NCBI GenBank assembly: GCA_013298955.1
Contig: JAAFJT010000002.1
Location: 62,001 to 126,000 of the forward strand
DNA length: 64,000 nucleotides
From: Chitinophagales bacterium
GTDB taxonomy: Bacteria; Bacteroidota; Bacteroidia; Chitinophagales; Saprospiraceae
Reading direction: 5' to 3'
The number at the start of each line of letters is the position of its first letter. Positions within the stretch are counted from its first letter, which is position 1. The position numbers were made by a program, and so were the translations under genes. Positions 43,093-51,887 of the stretch are shown in pieces. A model generated the notes under the pieces. The model was not told where the DNA came from. It saw nothing but the letters and a program-made list of their open reading frames with translations, and searched no databases.

Positions 43093-44160
43093 ATGACCGA
43101 TTTTAAAGACAGTGTTTTTTTATTAAAACAATTGATTGCTGCGCCCTCTTTTTCCAAAACGGAAAATGTTACAGCAGATATTATTCAACATTTTTTGAAT
43201 TCAAAAGGAGTTCAAAATCAACGAGATGGGAATAATGTATGGGCAAAAAATAAATTTTTTAAACCTGAATTGCCCACTATTTTACTCAATTCGCACCATG
43301 ATACGGTGCGTCCTGTGGCGGGCTGGCAGCGCAATCCGTTTGAGCCTATTCTTGAAAAAGAGCGATTATATGGCTTGGGGAGTAATGATGCAGGTGCCTC
43401 TTTATGTGCGTTGGCGGTGACTTTTTGCCATTTTTATGAACGCCGTGATTTAGGTTATAACCTTATTTTTGCTGCGAGTGCGGAAGAAGAAATTTCGGGT
43501 TCTGGCGGAATTGCTTCGATTTTGCCCAAAATTGGGACTTGTACGCTCGGAATTGTGGGTGAACCGACCCAAATGCAGCCTGCAATCGCTGAAAAAGGTT
43601 TAATGGTCATTGACGCAGTGGCTATTGGCAAAGCGGGACATGCCGCCCGCAATGAAGGCATCAATGCGATTTATATTGCGATGCAGGATATTGAAAAAAT
43701 TCGGCGTATGCACGAACAACGGGCTGTATTGCGCACATCGCCGTTATTGGGCGATGTCAAAATTAATGTCACTCAAATCCAATCGGGGACGCAACATAAT
43801 GTTGTGCCAGACCGATGTGCGTTTGTGATAGATGTGCGCACGAATGAGTTTTATTCCAATGAAGATATGTACCATTTTTTGGTGACAAAATTGGCTTCGA
43901 CGCTCACGCCGCGTTCTACACGCCTTAATTCTTCCAAAATAGAGTTGACTCATCCATTAGTGCAACGGTGCATTGCTTTGGGTTTGACTCCATATGGTTC
44001 GCCAACCTTGTCCGACCAAGCTTTAATGCCTTTTGAAACCGTGAAAATTGGTTGTGGGGATTCGGCACGCTCGCATACGGCGGATGAATATATTGAATTG
44101 CCCGAAATCGAAAAAGGGATTCAAATCTATAAACAATTGCTGGAAGGTTTGAGCTTATAA
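43093..44160 (+). CDS. argE: M20 family deacylase, acetylornithine deacetylase-like
   Basis: I take the ATG at 43093 (MTDFKDSVFLLKQLIAAPSF), giving 355 residues; the open frame further upstream overlaps argB. It is an M20 zinc metallohydrolase: LLNSHHDTVRP (metal His, Asp), LGSNDAGASLCAL (metal Asp), SAEEEISGSGG (catalytic Glu pair), then a dimerisation domain. Next to argB it most likely removes the acetyl (or succinyl) group from acylornithine. Acyl-lysine deacylase is the main alternative. It is probably co-transcribed with argB. A palindromic terminator follows. Confidence 0.85.
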   Translation: MTDFKDSVFLLKQLIAAPSFSKTENVTADIIQHFLNSKGVQNQRDGNNVWAKNKFFKPELPTILLNSHHDTVRPVAGWQRNPFEPILEKERLYGLGSNDAGASLCALAVTFCHFYERRDLGYNLIFAASAEEEISGSGGIASILPKIGTCTLGIVGEPTQMQPAIAEKGLMVIDAVAIGKAGHAARNEGINAIYIAMQDIEKIRRMHEQRAVLRTSPLLGDVKINVTQIQSGTQHNVVPDRCAFVIDVRTNEFYSNEDMYHFLVTKLASTLTPRSTRLNSSKIELTHPLVQRCIALGLTPYGSPTLSDQALMPFETVKIGCGDSARSHTADEYIELPEIEKGIQIYKQLLEGLSL

Positions 44161-44173
44161 TGAAATAATATAA

Positions 44174-44203
44174 CGAGTGGAGGTTTTGAAAACCCTCCAC
44201 TCG
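44174..44203 (+). terminator. Hairpin terminator after argE
   Basis: CGAGTGGAGGTTTT and AAAACCCTCCACTCG form a strong stem with a single bulge, 14 nt past the stop codon. The core GGAGG(G)TTT resembles those at 24235, 46752 and 49579. Confidence 0.6.
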
Positions 44204-44234
44204 CTGTATTAAGTTGTCATTCAAACAAAAAATT

Positions 44235-44450
44235 ATGCAAAATATTAAAAATTTTAATTATCCCTACTTTTTTTATGGTTCTGCGGATTCGACGGATAAG
44301 GATGTGGTCATCCAAATTCCACAAACGGATATGCCTGACCGCCAAGAAGATAGAAAAAATTTGGTTTGGCAACTCCAAAAAGAATATCATTTGGATTGGA
44401 ATGCAACCTTAGCCGTTATCGAAAACCTATTACCAATAAGGATAAAATGA
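44235..44450 (+). CDS. Small hypothetical protein, possible 5' part of a split gene
   Basis: The ATG at 44235 gives 71 residues (MQNIKNFNYPYFFYGSADST ... AVIENLLPIRIK). The part YFFYGSADSTDKDVVIQI looks like the start of a nucleotidyltransferase-like fold (GSxDSxxDxD pattern), followed by DRQEDRKNLVW. The stop TGA overlaps the ATG of the next small frame in an ATGA arrangement. It is too short for a full nucleotidyltransferase, so truncation or frameshift is likely. Function unknown. Confidence 0.4.
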   Translation: MQNIKNFNYPYFFYGSADSTDKDVVIQIPQTDMPDRQEDRKNLVWQLQKEYHLDWNATLAVIENLLPIRIK

Positions 44451-44572
44451 TTTTTCAAGAACATACGAATCGTTGGATTCAAATGGTGGTGGCGTATGGC
44501 GAATATGTTTCTGAAAATGGTTTCCTTTCTTGCAAAGGCGAGCGAATTAGCATGAAGGATGAAAAATTTTAG
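44447..44572 (+). CDS. Small hypothetical protein overlapping the previous frame
   Basis: The ATG at 44447 overlaps the TGA of the 44235 frame (ATGA) and encodes 41 residues (MIFQEHTNRWIQMVVAYGEY ... KDEKF). The frame is also open upstream in a different phase, so this could be the 3' end of a frameshifted gene rather than a coupled pair. No family is recognised. Confidence 0.3.
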   Translation: MIFQEHTNRWIQMVVAYGEYVSENGFLSCKGERISMKDEKF

Positions 44573-44583
44573 TGTAAATGCGT

Positions 44584-44591
44584 TACCTTTG
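44584..44591 (+). promoter_or_regulatory. -7 box (TACCTTTG) for the GH13 gene
   Basis: A TAnnTTTG match lies 40 nt upstream of the ATG at 44632. The -33 region contains ATTTTAG but no exact TTTG. Confidence 0.45.
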
Positions 44592-44631
44592 CGTTTTTTA
44601 TAACTTTTTGCTTTAAAAAACATCATTTGGC

Positions 44632-46626
44632 ATGAAGGTAAACCATTTTATCCCCATTTGTTTCCTTTTAAACGCAATGATAAGTTGCGATACGACCAAA
44701 AAAACGGTCGATTTGGCGAAAAACCCACTCCAAAAGCCCATTGTGGCATCCAAAGATACTTTCGACCCCGAACAAAGAGTGCCGTTTGGAGCTGTTCGCC
44801 GTTATGCGGGCAGGATTCCTGCGACAGGGGCGGCTGCAATTACGCCGCGTATTGACCCGCCGAATTGGTGGATTGGGATGAAAGAACCTTCGGTTGAATT
44901 GACTATTCATGATACGGATATTCATCAATCAGAAGTTATCATCAATTATCCCGGGGTGAAAATCAATAAGATATATCGTCCCGAAAATCCTAATTACTTG
45001 TTTTTGGATTTAAATCTCGCTGCCGCCAAAGTGGGTGAAATGACGATTCTATTGAAAAAAACGAATGGTAATTTGAAAAAATATCCTTATATGTTGATGC
45101 CGCGCAAAGGCACCACAGGCAATCGGATTCGGGGTATTAACACATCGGATTTTGTGTATTTGATAATGCCTGACCGTTTTTCAGATGGCGATACGACCAA
45201 TAATTCGTTTAATGACATGGAACAGCGCGGCATTGACCGCAAAAAAATGTATTTCAGACATGGCGGCGATTTGCAAGGGGTCATCAATCATTTGGATTAT
45301 TTGAAAGAATTGGGCGTGACCGCCATTTGGTTAAATCCGATTAATGAAAATGATGAACCTTATGAATCCTATCATGGTTACGCGTTCACAGACCATTATC
45401 GAACCGATAAGCGGTTGGGTGGCAATGCTAAGTTTATGGAATTGGTGGATAAAGCGCGGGCAAAAGATATTAAGATTGTCATGGATTTGGTGCATAATCA
45501 TTGTGGAGACCGCCATTATTTCATCAAGGATTTGCCCGAAAAAGATTGGATTCATCAATATGACACGATGACGCGCACGAATTATAGAGACCAAACTATT
45601 TTTGACCCGTATGCATCCAAAGCAGACCAAAATCGGATGCTGAATGGTTGGTTTGATAATCATATGCCTGATTTGAATCAAAAAAATCCTCATTTAGCCA
45701 ATTATTTGATTCAAAACAACCTTTGGTGGGTGGAATTATCGGGTTTAGATGGGTATCGATTGGACACTTATTTGTATAATGACCCCGATTTTATGGCAGA
45801 GTGGGGGAGGAGGATGCAGGCAGAATATCCAACTTTGGGCATTTTTGCCGAAACTTGGGTCACTGGAACGGCGAATCAAGCCCAAACGACTCAAAATAAT
45901 TTTTTAAGAAAACCTTATAATTCAAACCTGCCTGCGGTAACAGATTTTCAAAATTATTATGCGATTACAGAAGCCTTGACGCGGCAACAAGGTTGGCAGG
46001 AAGGCATTATGCGGATGTATCAAACGTTAAGCAATGATTTTTTGTATGAAAATGCGTATCGAAATGTCAATTTTTTGGGAAATCATGATTTGGCGCGGAT
46101 TTATTCGGTTGTTGGGGAAGATGTCGATAAATTCAAAAGTGGTGTGGCATGGTTGATGACTTGTCGCGGGATTCCGCAATTTTATTATGGAGATGAATTG
46201 TTATTTAAAGGTTTCACGAATCCTGATGGCAAGGTGCGCCAAGATATGTTAGGCGGATTTCAGGGCGATACCGCAACGGTTTTTACGGAAAAAGGCAGAA
46301 CTGCTTTACAAAATGAGTCGTTTAATTATGTCAAAAAATTGGCAAATTGGCGAAAAACGAATACAGCTGTTCAGAATGGGAAATTAATGCAATTTATTCC
46401 CGAAAATGGGGTTTATGTTTATTTTCGGTATGATACAGCATCTACGGTGATGATTGTTATGAATACTTCTGATAAAAAAGTGGTTATCAATGCAGATAAA
46501 GAAAGCCGTTTCGCGGAACGCACTGAATTGTTTACACAAGGCAAAAATGTTGTCAATGAACAAGTTATAGATTTAAAAAATATTGAATTGAATAAAAATA
46601 GTGCCGTGATTTTAGAATTGAAATAA
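44632..46626 (+). CDS. GH13 alpha-amylase family lipoprotein (cyclomaltodextrinase/SusA-like)
   Basis: A 664-residue protein. The lipobox LNAMISC gives lipidated Cys19. An N-terminal cyclomaltodextrinase-type beta domain (about 75-160; PNWWIGMKEPSVELTIHD) precedes the (beta/alpha)8 barrel (about 175-560). The GH13 residues are present: nucleophile Asp378 in GYRLDTYLY, acid/base Glu407 in FAETWV, and transition-state Asp486 in GNHDLARI. A C-terminal beta domain ends in AVILELK. It probably hydrolyses maltodextrins or cyclodextrins at the envelope (neopullulanase/SusA-like). No susCD pair is adjacent. It has its own promoter. Confidence 0.9.
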   Translation: MKVNHFIPICFLLNAMISCDTTKKTVDLAKNPLQKPIVASKDTFDPEQRVPFGAVRRYAGRIPATGAAAITPRIDPPNWWIGMKEPSVELTIHDTDIHQSEVIINYPGVKINKIYRPENPNYLFLDLNLAAAKVGEMTILLKKTNGNLKKYPYMLMPRKGTTGNRIRGINTSDFVYLIMPDRFSDGDTTNNSFNDMEQRGIDRKKMYFRHGGDLQGVINHLDYLKELGVTAIWLNPINENDEPYESYHGYAFTDHYRTDKRLGGNAKFMELVDKARAKDIKIVMDLVHNHCGDRHYFIKDLPEKDWIHQYDTMTRTNYRDQTIFDPYASKADQNRMLNGWFDNHMPDLNQKNPHLANYLIQNNLWWVELSGLDGYRLDTYLYNDPDFMAEWGRRMQAEYPTLGIFAETWVTGTANQAQTTQNNFLRKPYNSNLPAVTDFQNYYAITEALTRQQGWQEGIMRMYQTLSNDFLYENAYRNVNFLGNHDLARIYSVVGEDVDKFKSGVAWLMTCRGIPQFYYGDELLFKGFTNPDGKVRQDMLGGFQGDTATVFTEKGRTALQNESFNYVKKLANWRKTNTAVQNGKLMQFIPENGVYVYFRYDTASTVMIVMNTSDKKVVINADKESRFAERTELFTQGKNVVNEQVIDLKNIELNKNSAVILELK

Positions 46627-46640
46627 TTTTGGAAATAATT

Positions 46641-46731
46641 TTGGAAATAGGATGCTTATGATTTTAAGGATTGGAAGGATGTTTTTAAAATATCTTTCCA
46701 ATCCTTAAAATTCATAAGCATTCTATTTCAA
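46641..46731. repeat. Palindromic repeat related to the 88-bp array
   Basis: An imperfect palindrome of about 91 bp starting with GGAAATAGGATGCTTATG, the same 17-nt end found at 19729, and containing AAGGATTGGAAGGATG in the arm. It lies between the convergent GH13 and gltD genes. Confidence 0.85.
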
Positions 46732-46751
46732 AAATTTTCCAATTTTGTTAA

Positions 46752-46784
46752 AACGTTTGGAGGGTTTCAAACCCTCCAAACGTT
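46752..46784. terminator. 33-nt palindrome between GH13 and gltD
   Basis: Two perfect 16-nt arms (AACGTTTGGAGGGTTT) are separated by one C. It is identical base for base to 49579-49611. It sits in a convergent gap, so a bidirectional terminator role fits, though no long U-tract follows. Confidence 0.65.
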
Positions 46785-46838
46785 GTTGTCGGATATTTAA
46801 ATTTAACCCCTCATTTCTGATTCCAAAAACGTATATTT

Positions 46839-48305
46839 TTACGCTAATTCGACTACGGATGCTTCTTTCTGCTCTAAAAAAGAAGAACCCATTAAAAATT
46901 CATCGACTTTCCGCGCACATTCTCGTCCTTCCGACATTGCCCAAACCACTAAGGATTGTCCGCGCCGCATATCGCCTGCGGCAAAAACTTTTGGCACATT
47001 GGTTTGATACGCTTTATCTTTCACATTCCCACGATGATCCATCTCAACACCCAATTGTTGCAATAAACCTTCATATTGCGGATGCAAAAAACCGGCGGCA
47101 ATCAATGCCAATTCACAAGGCAAATCGCGCTCTGTACCAGCAACTGGTTTCATCTGAGAACGACCTGTTGATGCATCCATAACCCATTCTAAATCAACGA
47201 GTTGTAATGCTTTTAAGTTACCATTTTCATCGCCAATAAACGCTTTGGTCAAGATTGCCCATTCGCGTTGTGCGCCTTCTTCGTGCGAAGACGACGTGCG
47301 CAACATCATGGGCCAATTGGGCCATGGCGTAGATTCAGCACGTTCCATCGGTGGTTTTGCCAATAATTCAATCTGAATGATGGATTTTGCACCATGCCGA
47401 TTCGAGGTGCCGACACAATCAGACCCCGTATCACCACCGCCAATGACCACCACATTTTTATCGGTTGCCATCAAAGGATTGCCTAATTCCGTGTCGCCCG
47501 CAACCCGTTTATTACTTTGTTCTAAAAAATCCATTGCAAAATGAACGCCTTTCAACTCCCGTCCCGGAATTGGCAAATCTCTTGGAATCGTCGAACCACC
47601 TGTCAATACTACTGCGTGAAAATCATGTAACAATTGTTTGGGATCCACATTTTTACCCACATCAGCATTGGTTTTAAAGGAAATCCCAGATGCCTCCATG
47701 ATTTTCATGCGGCGGTCAATTATATTTTTTTCTAATTTGAAATCAGGAATCCCATAACGCAATAAACCACCGATACGCGTATTGCGTTCAAAAACGGTCA
47801 CAGCATGACCTGCTTTATTCAATTGTTCCGCCGCCGCCAAACCTGCGGGACCTGAACCAATCACCGCTACTTTTTTGCCAGTACGCGTTGTAGGAATCGT
47901 TGGTTGAACCAAATCTAATTCAAACGCTTTTTCAATAATAGATTTTTCAATATGTTCGATAGCGACAGGTGGCTGATTAATGCCCAAAACACAAGCAGAT
48001 TCACAAGGCGCAGGGCAGATTCGCCCCGTAAATTCGGGAAAATTATTCGTTGTGGACAAAATTCGGTAAGCGCGTTCCCAATCTTTGAGATAGACCGCAT
48101 CATTAAATTCAGGAATGACATTGCCTAATGGACAGCCACTGTGACAAAATGGGACACCGCAATCCATGCAACGCGCCGCTTGTTCCTGCGTTTTTGCTTC
48201 GGCAAACGGTTCATAAATCTCTTTATAATCGTTGATACGCTCTTTTGGCGCACGCGATTTGGGCAAAATGCGCGTGTGTTTTAGAAAACCTTTCGGGTCA
48301 GCCAT
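46839..48305 (-). CDS. gltD: Glutamate synthase small subunit
   Basis: A 488-residue protein of the GltD type. It has an N-terminal Cys-rich Fe-S domain ([19 protein letters not shown], then [14 protein letters not shown]). An FAD-binding GxGxxG follows ([18 protein letters not shown]), then an NADPH-binding [17 protein letters not shown], and a C-terminal [10 protein letters not shown]-type FAD motif ([17 protein letters not shown]). It transfers electrons from NADPH to the large subunit GltB to make glutamate from glutamine and oxoglutarate. No gltB is adjacent: the upstream neighbour is divergent and the downstream one convergent. Confidence 0.93.
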   Translation of the reverse strand: MADPKGFLKHTRILPKSRAPKERINDYKEIYEPFAEAKTQEQAARCMDCGVPFCHSGCPLGNVIPEFNDAVYLKDWERAYRILSTTNNFPEFTGRICPAPCESACVLGINQPPVAIEHIEKSIIEKAFELDLVQPTIPTTRTGKKVAVIGSGPAGLAAAEQLNKAGHAVTVFERNTRIGGLLRYGIPDFKLEKNIIDRRMKIMEASGISFKTNADVGKNVDPKQLLHDFHAVVLTGGSTIPRDLPIPGRELKGVHFAMDFLEQSNKRVAGDTELGNPLMATDKNVVVIGGGDTGSDCVGTSNRHGAKSIIQIELLAKPPMERAESTPWPNWPMMLRTSSSHEEGAQREWAILTKAFIGDENGNLKALQLVDLEWVMDASTGRSQMKPVAGTERDLPCELALIAAGFLHPQYEGLLQQLGVEMDHRGNVKDKAYQTNVPKVFAAGDMRRGQSLVVWAMSEGRECARKVDEFLMGSSFLEQKEASVVELA

Positions 48306-48404
48306 GATTTTTTTTAATTGTTGATAATGAATTGGTCGAAAAAACGCGTAAAAATAATGATTTCAATTAAAATAATAAATTCTTTTTTGCTTTGAATTGA
48401 AGTT

Positions 48405-48577
48405 ATGACACAATTGGAACACGGATGACGCGGATTGGGCTGATTTGCGCGGATTTTTTTTAACAAAATTCGAGCATAACTTGCGTCAAGTTTTAAACTT
48501 GACGCAAGTTTATTTTACCAAAAAAAATCCGCGCAAATCCGCGCAAATCCGCAAAATCCGCGTTCCCATTGTATCAT
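48405..48577. repeat. Class 1 palindrome with a nested class 2 hairpin
   Basis: The outer arms (ATGACACAATTGGAACACGG ... GGATTTTTTTT and mirror) form a class 1 element. In its loop, 48480-48508 is a perfect 29-nt palindrome (CTTGCGTCAAGTTT, T, complement) almost the same as 25931-25959. The right arm has a tandem duplication of CGCGCAAATC. It lies between the divergent gltD and moxR genes. Confidence 0.88.
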
Positions 48578-48594
48578 AATGTTATTTTTTAAGT

Positions 48595-48602
48595 TACTTT
48601 TG
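48595..48602 (+). promoter_or_regulatory. -7 box (TACTTTTG) for the MoxR gene
   Basis: A TAnnTTTG match with a TTG 23 nt upstream at 48569-48571, which lies at the end of the palindromic element. It is 50 nt from the start codon. Confidence 0.45.
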
Positions 48603-48651
48603 TAAAATATTTTTTAAATAAATGTTGTAAAATATTGATAATCATTTCGTT

Positions 48652-49545
48652 ATGAAAAATAAAGAAATTAAGGAGATTCATACACTTTTCAAAGCCAATG
48701 GATATATTACAGATGAAACGATTGCATTATCTGTTTTTTTGGCGATGCGCTTGAAAAAACCGTTGTTAGTGGAAGGTCCCGCAGGAACGGGCAAAACTGA
48801 AATTGCAAAAGTAATGGCAACTGCATTGAAAACGGATTTGATTCGATTGCAATGTTATGAAGGGTTGGACGCGGGACATGCGATTTATGAGTGGAATTAT
48901 CAACATCAATTGCTTTGGTTGAAAATGAATGAAAAAACAGCACTCACAGCAACGGATTTGGAAAAAAGCATATTTGATGAAAAGTTTTTAATGCGCCGAC
49001 CGTTATTGGAAGCGATTTCGCGGAAAGATAAACCACCTGTTTTGTTGATTGACGAAATTGACCGCGCTGATGAAGCCTTTGAAAGTTTTTTATTAGAAAT
49101 TTTATCAGATTGGCAAGTGACGATTCCTGAAATTGGGACGATTCGGGCAGAACACATTCCATATGTGGTGATTACGGGCAATCGGACGCGGGAATTATCA
49201 GAGGCTTTGCGGCGGCGGTGTTTGTATTTGTACGTCGGTTATCCCGATTTTGAAAAAGAATTGTCCATTGTTCGGAGCAAAGTCCCACAAATTGATGACC
49301 GTTTAGGGGAGCAAATCTGCCGATTTATGGTGGAATTGCGCCAACTCAAATTGGATAAGATACCGGGAGTTGCCGAAACCTTGGATTGGGCGCAAGCCTT
49401 AGCTGCTTTACATATTGATAATTTAGATAAAACGATTGTGGAAACAACACTTGGAATGGTTTTGAAAAATTGGCAAGATACGCGCCATGTACAAATGTCA
49501 TTATCTGAATTATTGGAAAAAACAGGCGTTCAACGCAAATTTTAG
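48652..49545 (+). CDS. MoxR family AAA+ ATPase
   Basis: A 297-residue protein. The Walker A motif is VEGPAGTGKTEIAK, Walker B is VLLIDEIDRADEAFE, and sensor 1 is PYVVITGNRTRELSEALRRRC with arginine finger-like residues. The C-terminal lid is helical. MoxR ATPases act as chaperones that insert metal cofactors or activate partner proteins, usually beside a VWA-domain gene. No VWA gene is adjacent here, as the next gene (fbp) is convergent. The client is therefore unknown. Confidence 0.9.
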   Translation: MKNKEIKEIHTLFKANGYITDETIALSVFLAMRLKKPLLVEGPAGTGKTEIAKVMATALKTDLIRLQCYEGLDAGHAIYEWNYQHQLLWLKMNEKTALTATDLEKSIFDEKFLMRRPLLEAISRKDKPPVLLIDEIDRADEAFESFLLEILSDWQVTIPEIGTIRAEHIPYVVITGNRTRELSEALRRRCLYLYVGYPDFEKELSIVRSKVPQIDDRLGEQICRFMVELRQLKLDKIPGVAETLDWAQALAALHIDNLDKTIVETTLGMVLKNWQDTRHVQMSLSELLEKTGVQRKF

Positions 49546-49578
49546 GTGTATAACAAATAATGTTCAAGAATCGACAAC

Positions 49579-49611
49579 AACGTTTGGAGGGTTTCAAACC
49601 CTCCAAACGTT
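49579..49611. terminator. 33-nt palindrome between moxR and fbp
   Basis: An exact copy of 46752-46784. The left flank CGACAAC here is the reverse complement of the right flank of the other copy, so the shared segment is longer and inverted between the two sites. It lies between convergent genes. Confidence 0.7.
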
Positions 49612-49659
49612 ATAATCCATTGAAAGTCAATTTTTTATCGATTCTTTAAATTTAACTAA

Positions 49660-50652
49660 TTAATAGGATTTGAAAACATATTTGTCTAAAAAGGCTTCCA
49701 TTTCAGCTACGGTTTCGGGCGAACCAATGGCAATAGTTGCTTTTTGATGCAATTCTTCTGGTTGAACCGCCATAATTCGATTACTGCGCATAGTGACGGC
49801 TTTTCCACCTGCCTGTTCGACGACAAAAGCCAATGGATTACATTCATATAACAATCGCAATTTTCCTTTTGGATATTTACGCGTATTGGGATACAAGAAA
49901 ATGCCCCCTTGAAATAAAATGCGATGAATGTCCGAAACCATCGAACCAATGTAGCGCAATCCATAATTCATATCCGAACAATGGTCAATATATCGACGCA
50001 TTTCAACGTCAAATTTTAAATAATAGCCTTGATTCACACTATAATATTGTCCACTTTTAGGAATGCGCATATTTTTATGCGACAAACAAAACTCGCCAAT
50101 ACCCGGATCCAGCGTGAAACCATTCACACCATTGCCTGTCGTATAAACCAAAATCGTGGAAGTGCCATAAATGACGTAACCTGCGGCAACTAACGCCGTT
50201 CCTTTTTGCAAAAAATCCGCCATTGTAATCGGTTTTTGCGGGTCAAGGCGGCGATAAATCCCGAAAATCGTTCCAACCGAAACATTTACATCAATATTGG
50301 AAGAACCATCTAATGGATCCATCACAACGACATAACCTGCTTTTTTACCGAGAACAGGCGGAATTTCCACAAAAGAATCCAATTCTTCGGAGGCAACTGC
50401 GGCACATTCACCCGATTTTTTAAGGCATTCGATGATTTTATCATTGGCATACATATCCAATTTTTGAACGGTATCGCCCGAAGTATTCGCGCCGCCCTCT
50501 ATGCCGAGAATATTGACCAAACCCGCTTTATTGACTTCGCGGTTGATAATTTTGGCAGCAACGCCGATGTCGCGCAACAAGCCTGTGAGTTCATCGAAGT
50601 CGCTTTGTCTGCGAATGATAAACTCGTCTAAGGTAACAATTTCTTTACTCAT
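49660..50652 (-). CDS. fbp: Class 1 fructose-1,6-bisphosphatase
   Basis: A 330-residue cytoplasmic enzyme that hydrolyses fructose 1,6-bisphosphate to fructose 6-phosphate in gluconeogenesis. The metal-binding signature is VVMDPLDGSSNIDVNVSVGT, with an upstream acidic site in AAVASEELDSF. The substrate-binding region is RYIGSMVSDIHRIL with LRLLYECNPLAFVVEQAGG. The length is normal. It has its own promoter (TTTG, 21-nt spacer, TAATTTTG) at 50687-50719 and is convergent with moxR. Confidence 0.95.
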   Translation of the reverse strand: MSKEIVTLDEFIIRRQSDFDELTGLLRDIGVAAKIINREVNKAGLVNILGIEGGANTSGDTVQKLDMYANDKIIECLKKSGECAAVASEELDSFVEIPPVLGKKAGYVVVMDPLDGSSNIDVNVSVGTIFGIYRRLDPQKPITMADFLQKGTALVAAGYVIYGTSTILVYTTGNGVNGFTLDPGIGEFCLSHKNMRIPKSGQYYSVNQGYYLKFDVEMRRYIDHCSDMNYGLRYIGSMVSDIHRILFQGGIFLYPNTRKYPKGKLRLLYECNPLAFVVEQAGGKAVTMRSNRIMAVQPEELHQKATIAIGSPETVAEMEAFLDKYVFKSY

Positions 50653-50686
50653 ATAATTTGGTTAGACTGGTAAACGTATAATTTTA

Positions 50687-50719
50687 CAAAATTAAGCCAT
50701 TTTTGACCGGAATACCAAA
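50687..50719 (-). promoter_or_regulatory. Bacteroidota promoter for fbp
   Basis: On the minus strand: -33 TTTG (50716-50719), a 21-nt spacer, then -7 TAATTTTG (50687-50694), with the start codon 35 nt downstream. Both boxes match the consensus. Confidence 0.6.
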
Positions 50720-50865
50720 TTTTATTTGTCTTTGAAAAGATTATAAATTAAAAACAGTATAATGTTTTTATAAAAACGAAAAATTGAAATTTAATTTTTA
50801 TAAAAATCTTGAAATAGGGTTTTAATTTTTAAAATCAAAAATTGTAAAATAACGCTCTTTGCTGT

Positions 50866-51798
50866 TTAAATGATAGTCGATCGGATTTGCAAGACATACT
50901 CAACCGTTACTTCGGCATCTTCGGCGATTTCGGCATCCGTGAGCCTACCCCTGCGTATTGCTTTCTCAATTCCTTTCAATTTTGCTTTTGCCTCTCCTTC
51001 GGCGATACCTTCCAATTTACCTTCGATTTTACCTTCTAATTTACCTTCTAATTTACCTTTGTTTTCACCTTCTTGAAAAGCGGTATCCGTCACATTTTTT
51101 AAATCGCGATAATATTTCAAACTGGTGATGTAATCTTGGCGTTCTTCTTTGGAGAGATTCGCCAGATCCGCGACTTGGAATAATTTTTTGAACACGCCAT
51201 CGCGCAATTCCACAGGAATTTCAGACAGATTTTGCAAATTTTTCAAGACGTAGAACCATTTATCTTGAAAACTGCTCAAATCGGTTAACTTTTTGCGAAA
51301 ATTCGGCATTGCCAAATAGAGAAAGACCAGTTTTTCGTAAAAAACGCGATTGTGCTGGTCTTTAAGTTCCACGTAATGAATCACATCGCGGTCTTGAATC
51401 GCTTTATCTTCGTCGAAAATGAAGTCTAAAATCCCAATCATATAGACGGGGGCGAGTTTATAATCCCATTCATCGCCTCGAATGGCTTGTTCTTGAATGG
51501 GAAAAGTGGTATAGAAGAGACTTCGTTCTTTGAAATAATTTTGTTTGGCTTTTTGCATTTCGACAATGAATTTCGAGCCGCCTTCGCCCTCACAATAGAG
51601 GTCAAAAATGGCTTTTCGGTCAAAAGCGGTGCTGCCTTGTTGTTCCGTTTTGCGGTAGTTCAAGGTCACAATTCGATGTTGGGTCGGAAGTAATGTATTT
51701 AAAAAATTAATTAATAAATCCTTGTTTTCTTCCTCACCAAACAATTTTTTAAACCCAAAATCGGTAAATGGGTTGATAAATTTATCTAATTTTGTCAT
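50866..51798 (-). CDS. Rpn family (PD-(D/E)XK) recombination-promoting nuclease / putative transposase
   Basis: The start at 51798 (MTKLDKFINPFTDFGFKKLF) gives 310 residues; the ATG seven codons upstream lies inside the promoter box. The DFGFKKLFG entry motif, AIFDLYCEGEGGSKFIVEMQ (the D...ExQ core) and YMIGILDFIFDE are typical of the PDDEXK_2 family. Residues about 246-265 hold short repeats (KLEGKLEGKIEGKLEG), a charged helix of variable copy number in this family. Rpn proteins cut DNA and raise RecA-independent recombination. The gene stands alone on the minus strand. Confidence 0.85.
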   Translation of the reverse strand: MTKLDKFINPFTDFGFKKLFGEEENKDLLINFLNTLLPTQHRIVTLNYRKTEQQGSTAFDRKAIFDLYCEGEGGSKFIVEMQKAKQNYFKERSLFYTTFPIQEQAIRGDEWDYKLAPVYMIGILDFIFDEDKAIQDRDVIHYVELKDQHNRVFYEKLVFLYLAMPNFRKKLTDLSSFQDKWFYVLKNLQNLSEIPVELRDGVFKKLFQVADLANLSKEERQDYITSLKYYRDLKNVTDTAFQEGENKGKLEGKLEGKIEGKLEGIAEGEAKAKLKGIEKAIRRGRLTDAEIAEDAEVTVEYVLQIRSTII

Positions 51799-51816
51799 TT
51801 TCGAGTGATTTAAAGG

Positions 51817-51824
51817 CAAAAATA
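51817..51824 (-). promoter_or_regulatory. -7 box (TATTTTTG) for the Rpn gene
   Basis: A TAnnTTTG match on the minus strand, embedded in a hairpin-like repeat (AAAGGCAAAAA with TTTTTTGCCTTT, 51812-51840). It puts the transcript start near 51810 and so supports the ATG at 51798. Confidence 0.45.
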
Positions 51825-51887
51825 AGGTTTTTTTGCCTTTAATGCCTCTTTTTTTGCAAAATTTATTTGAGTAGGATAAATGCCCTA

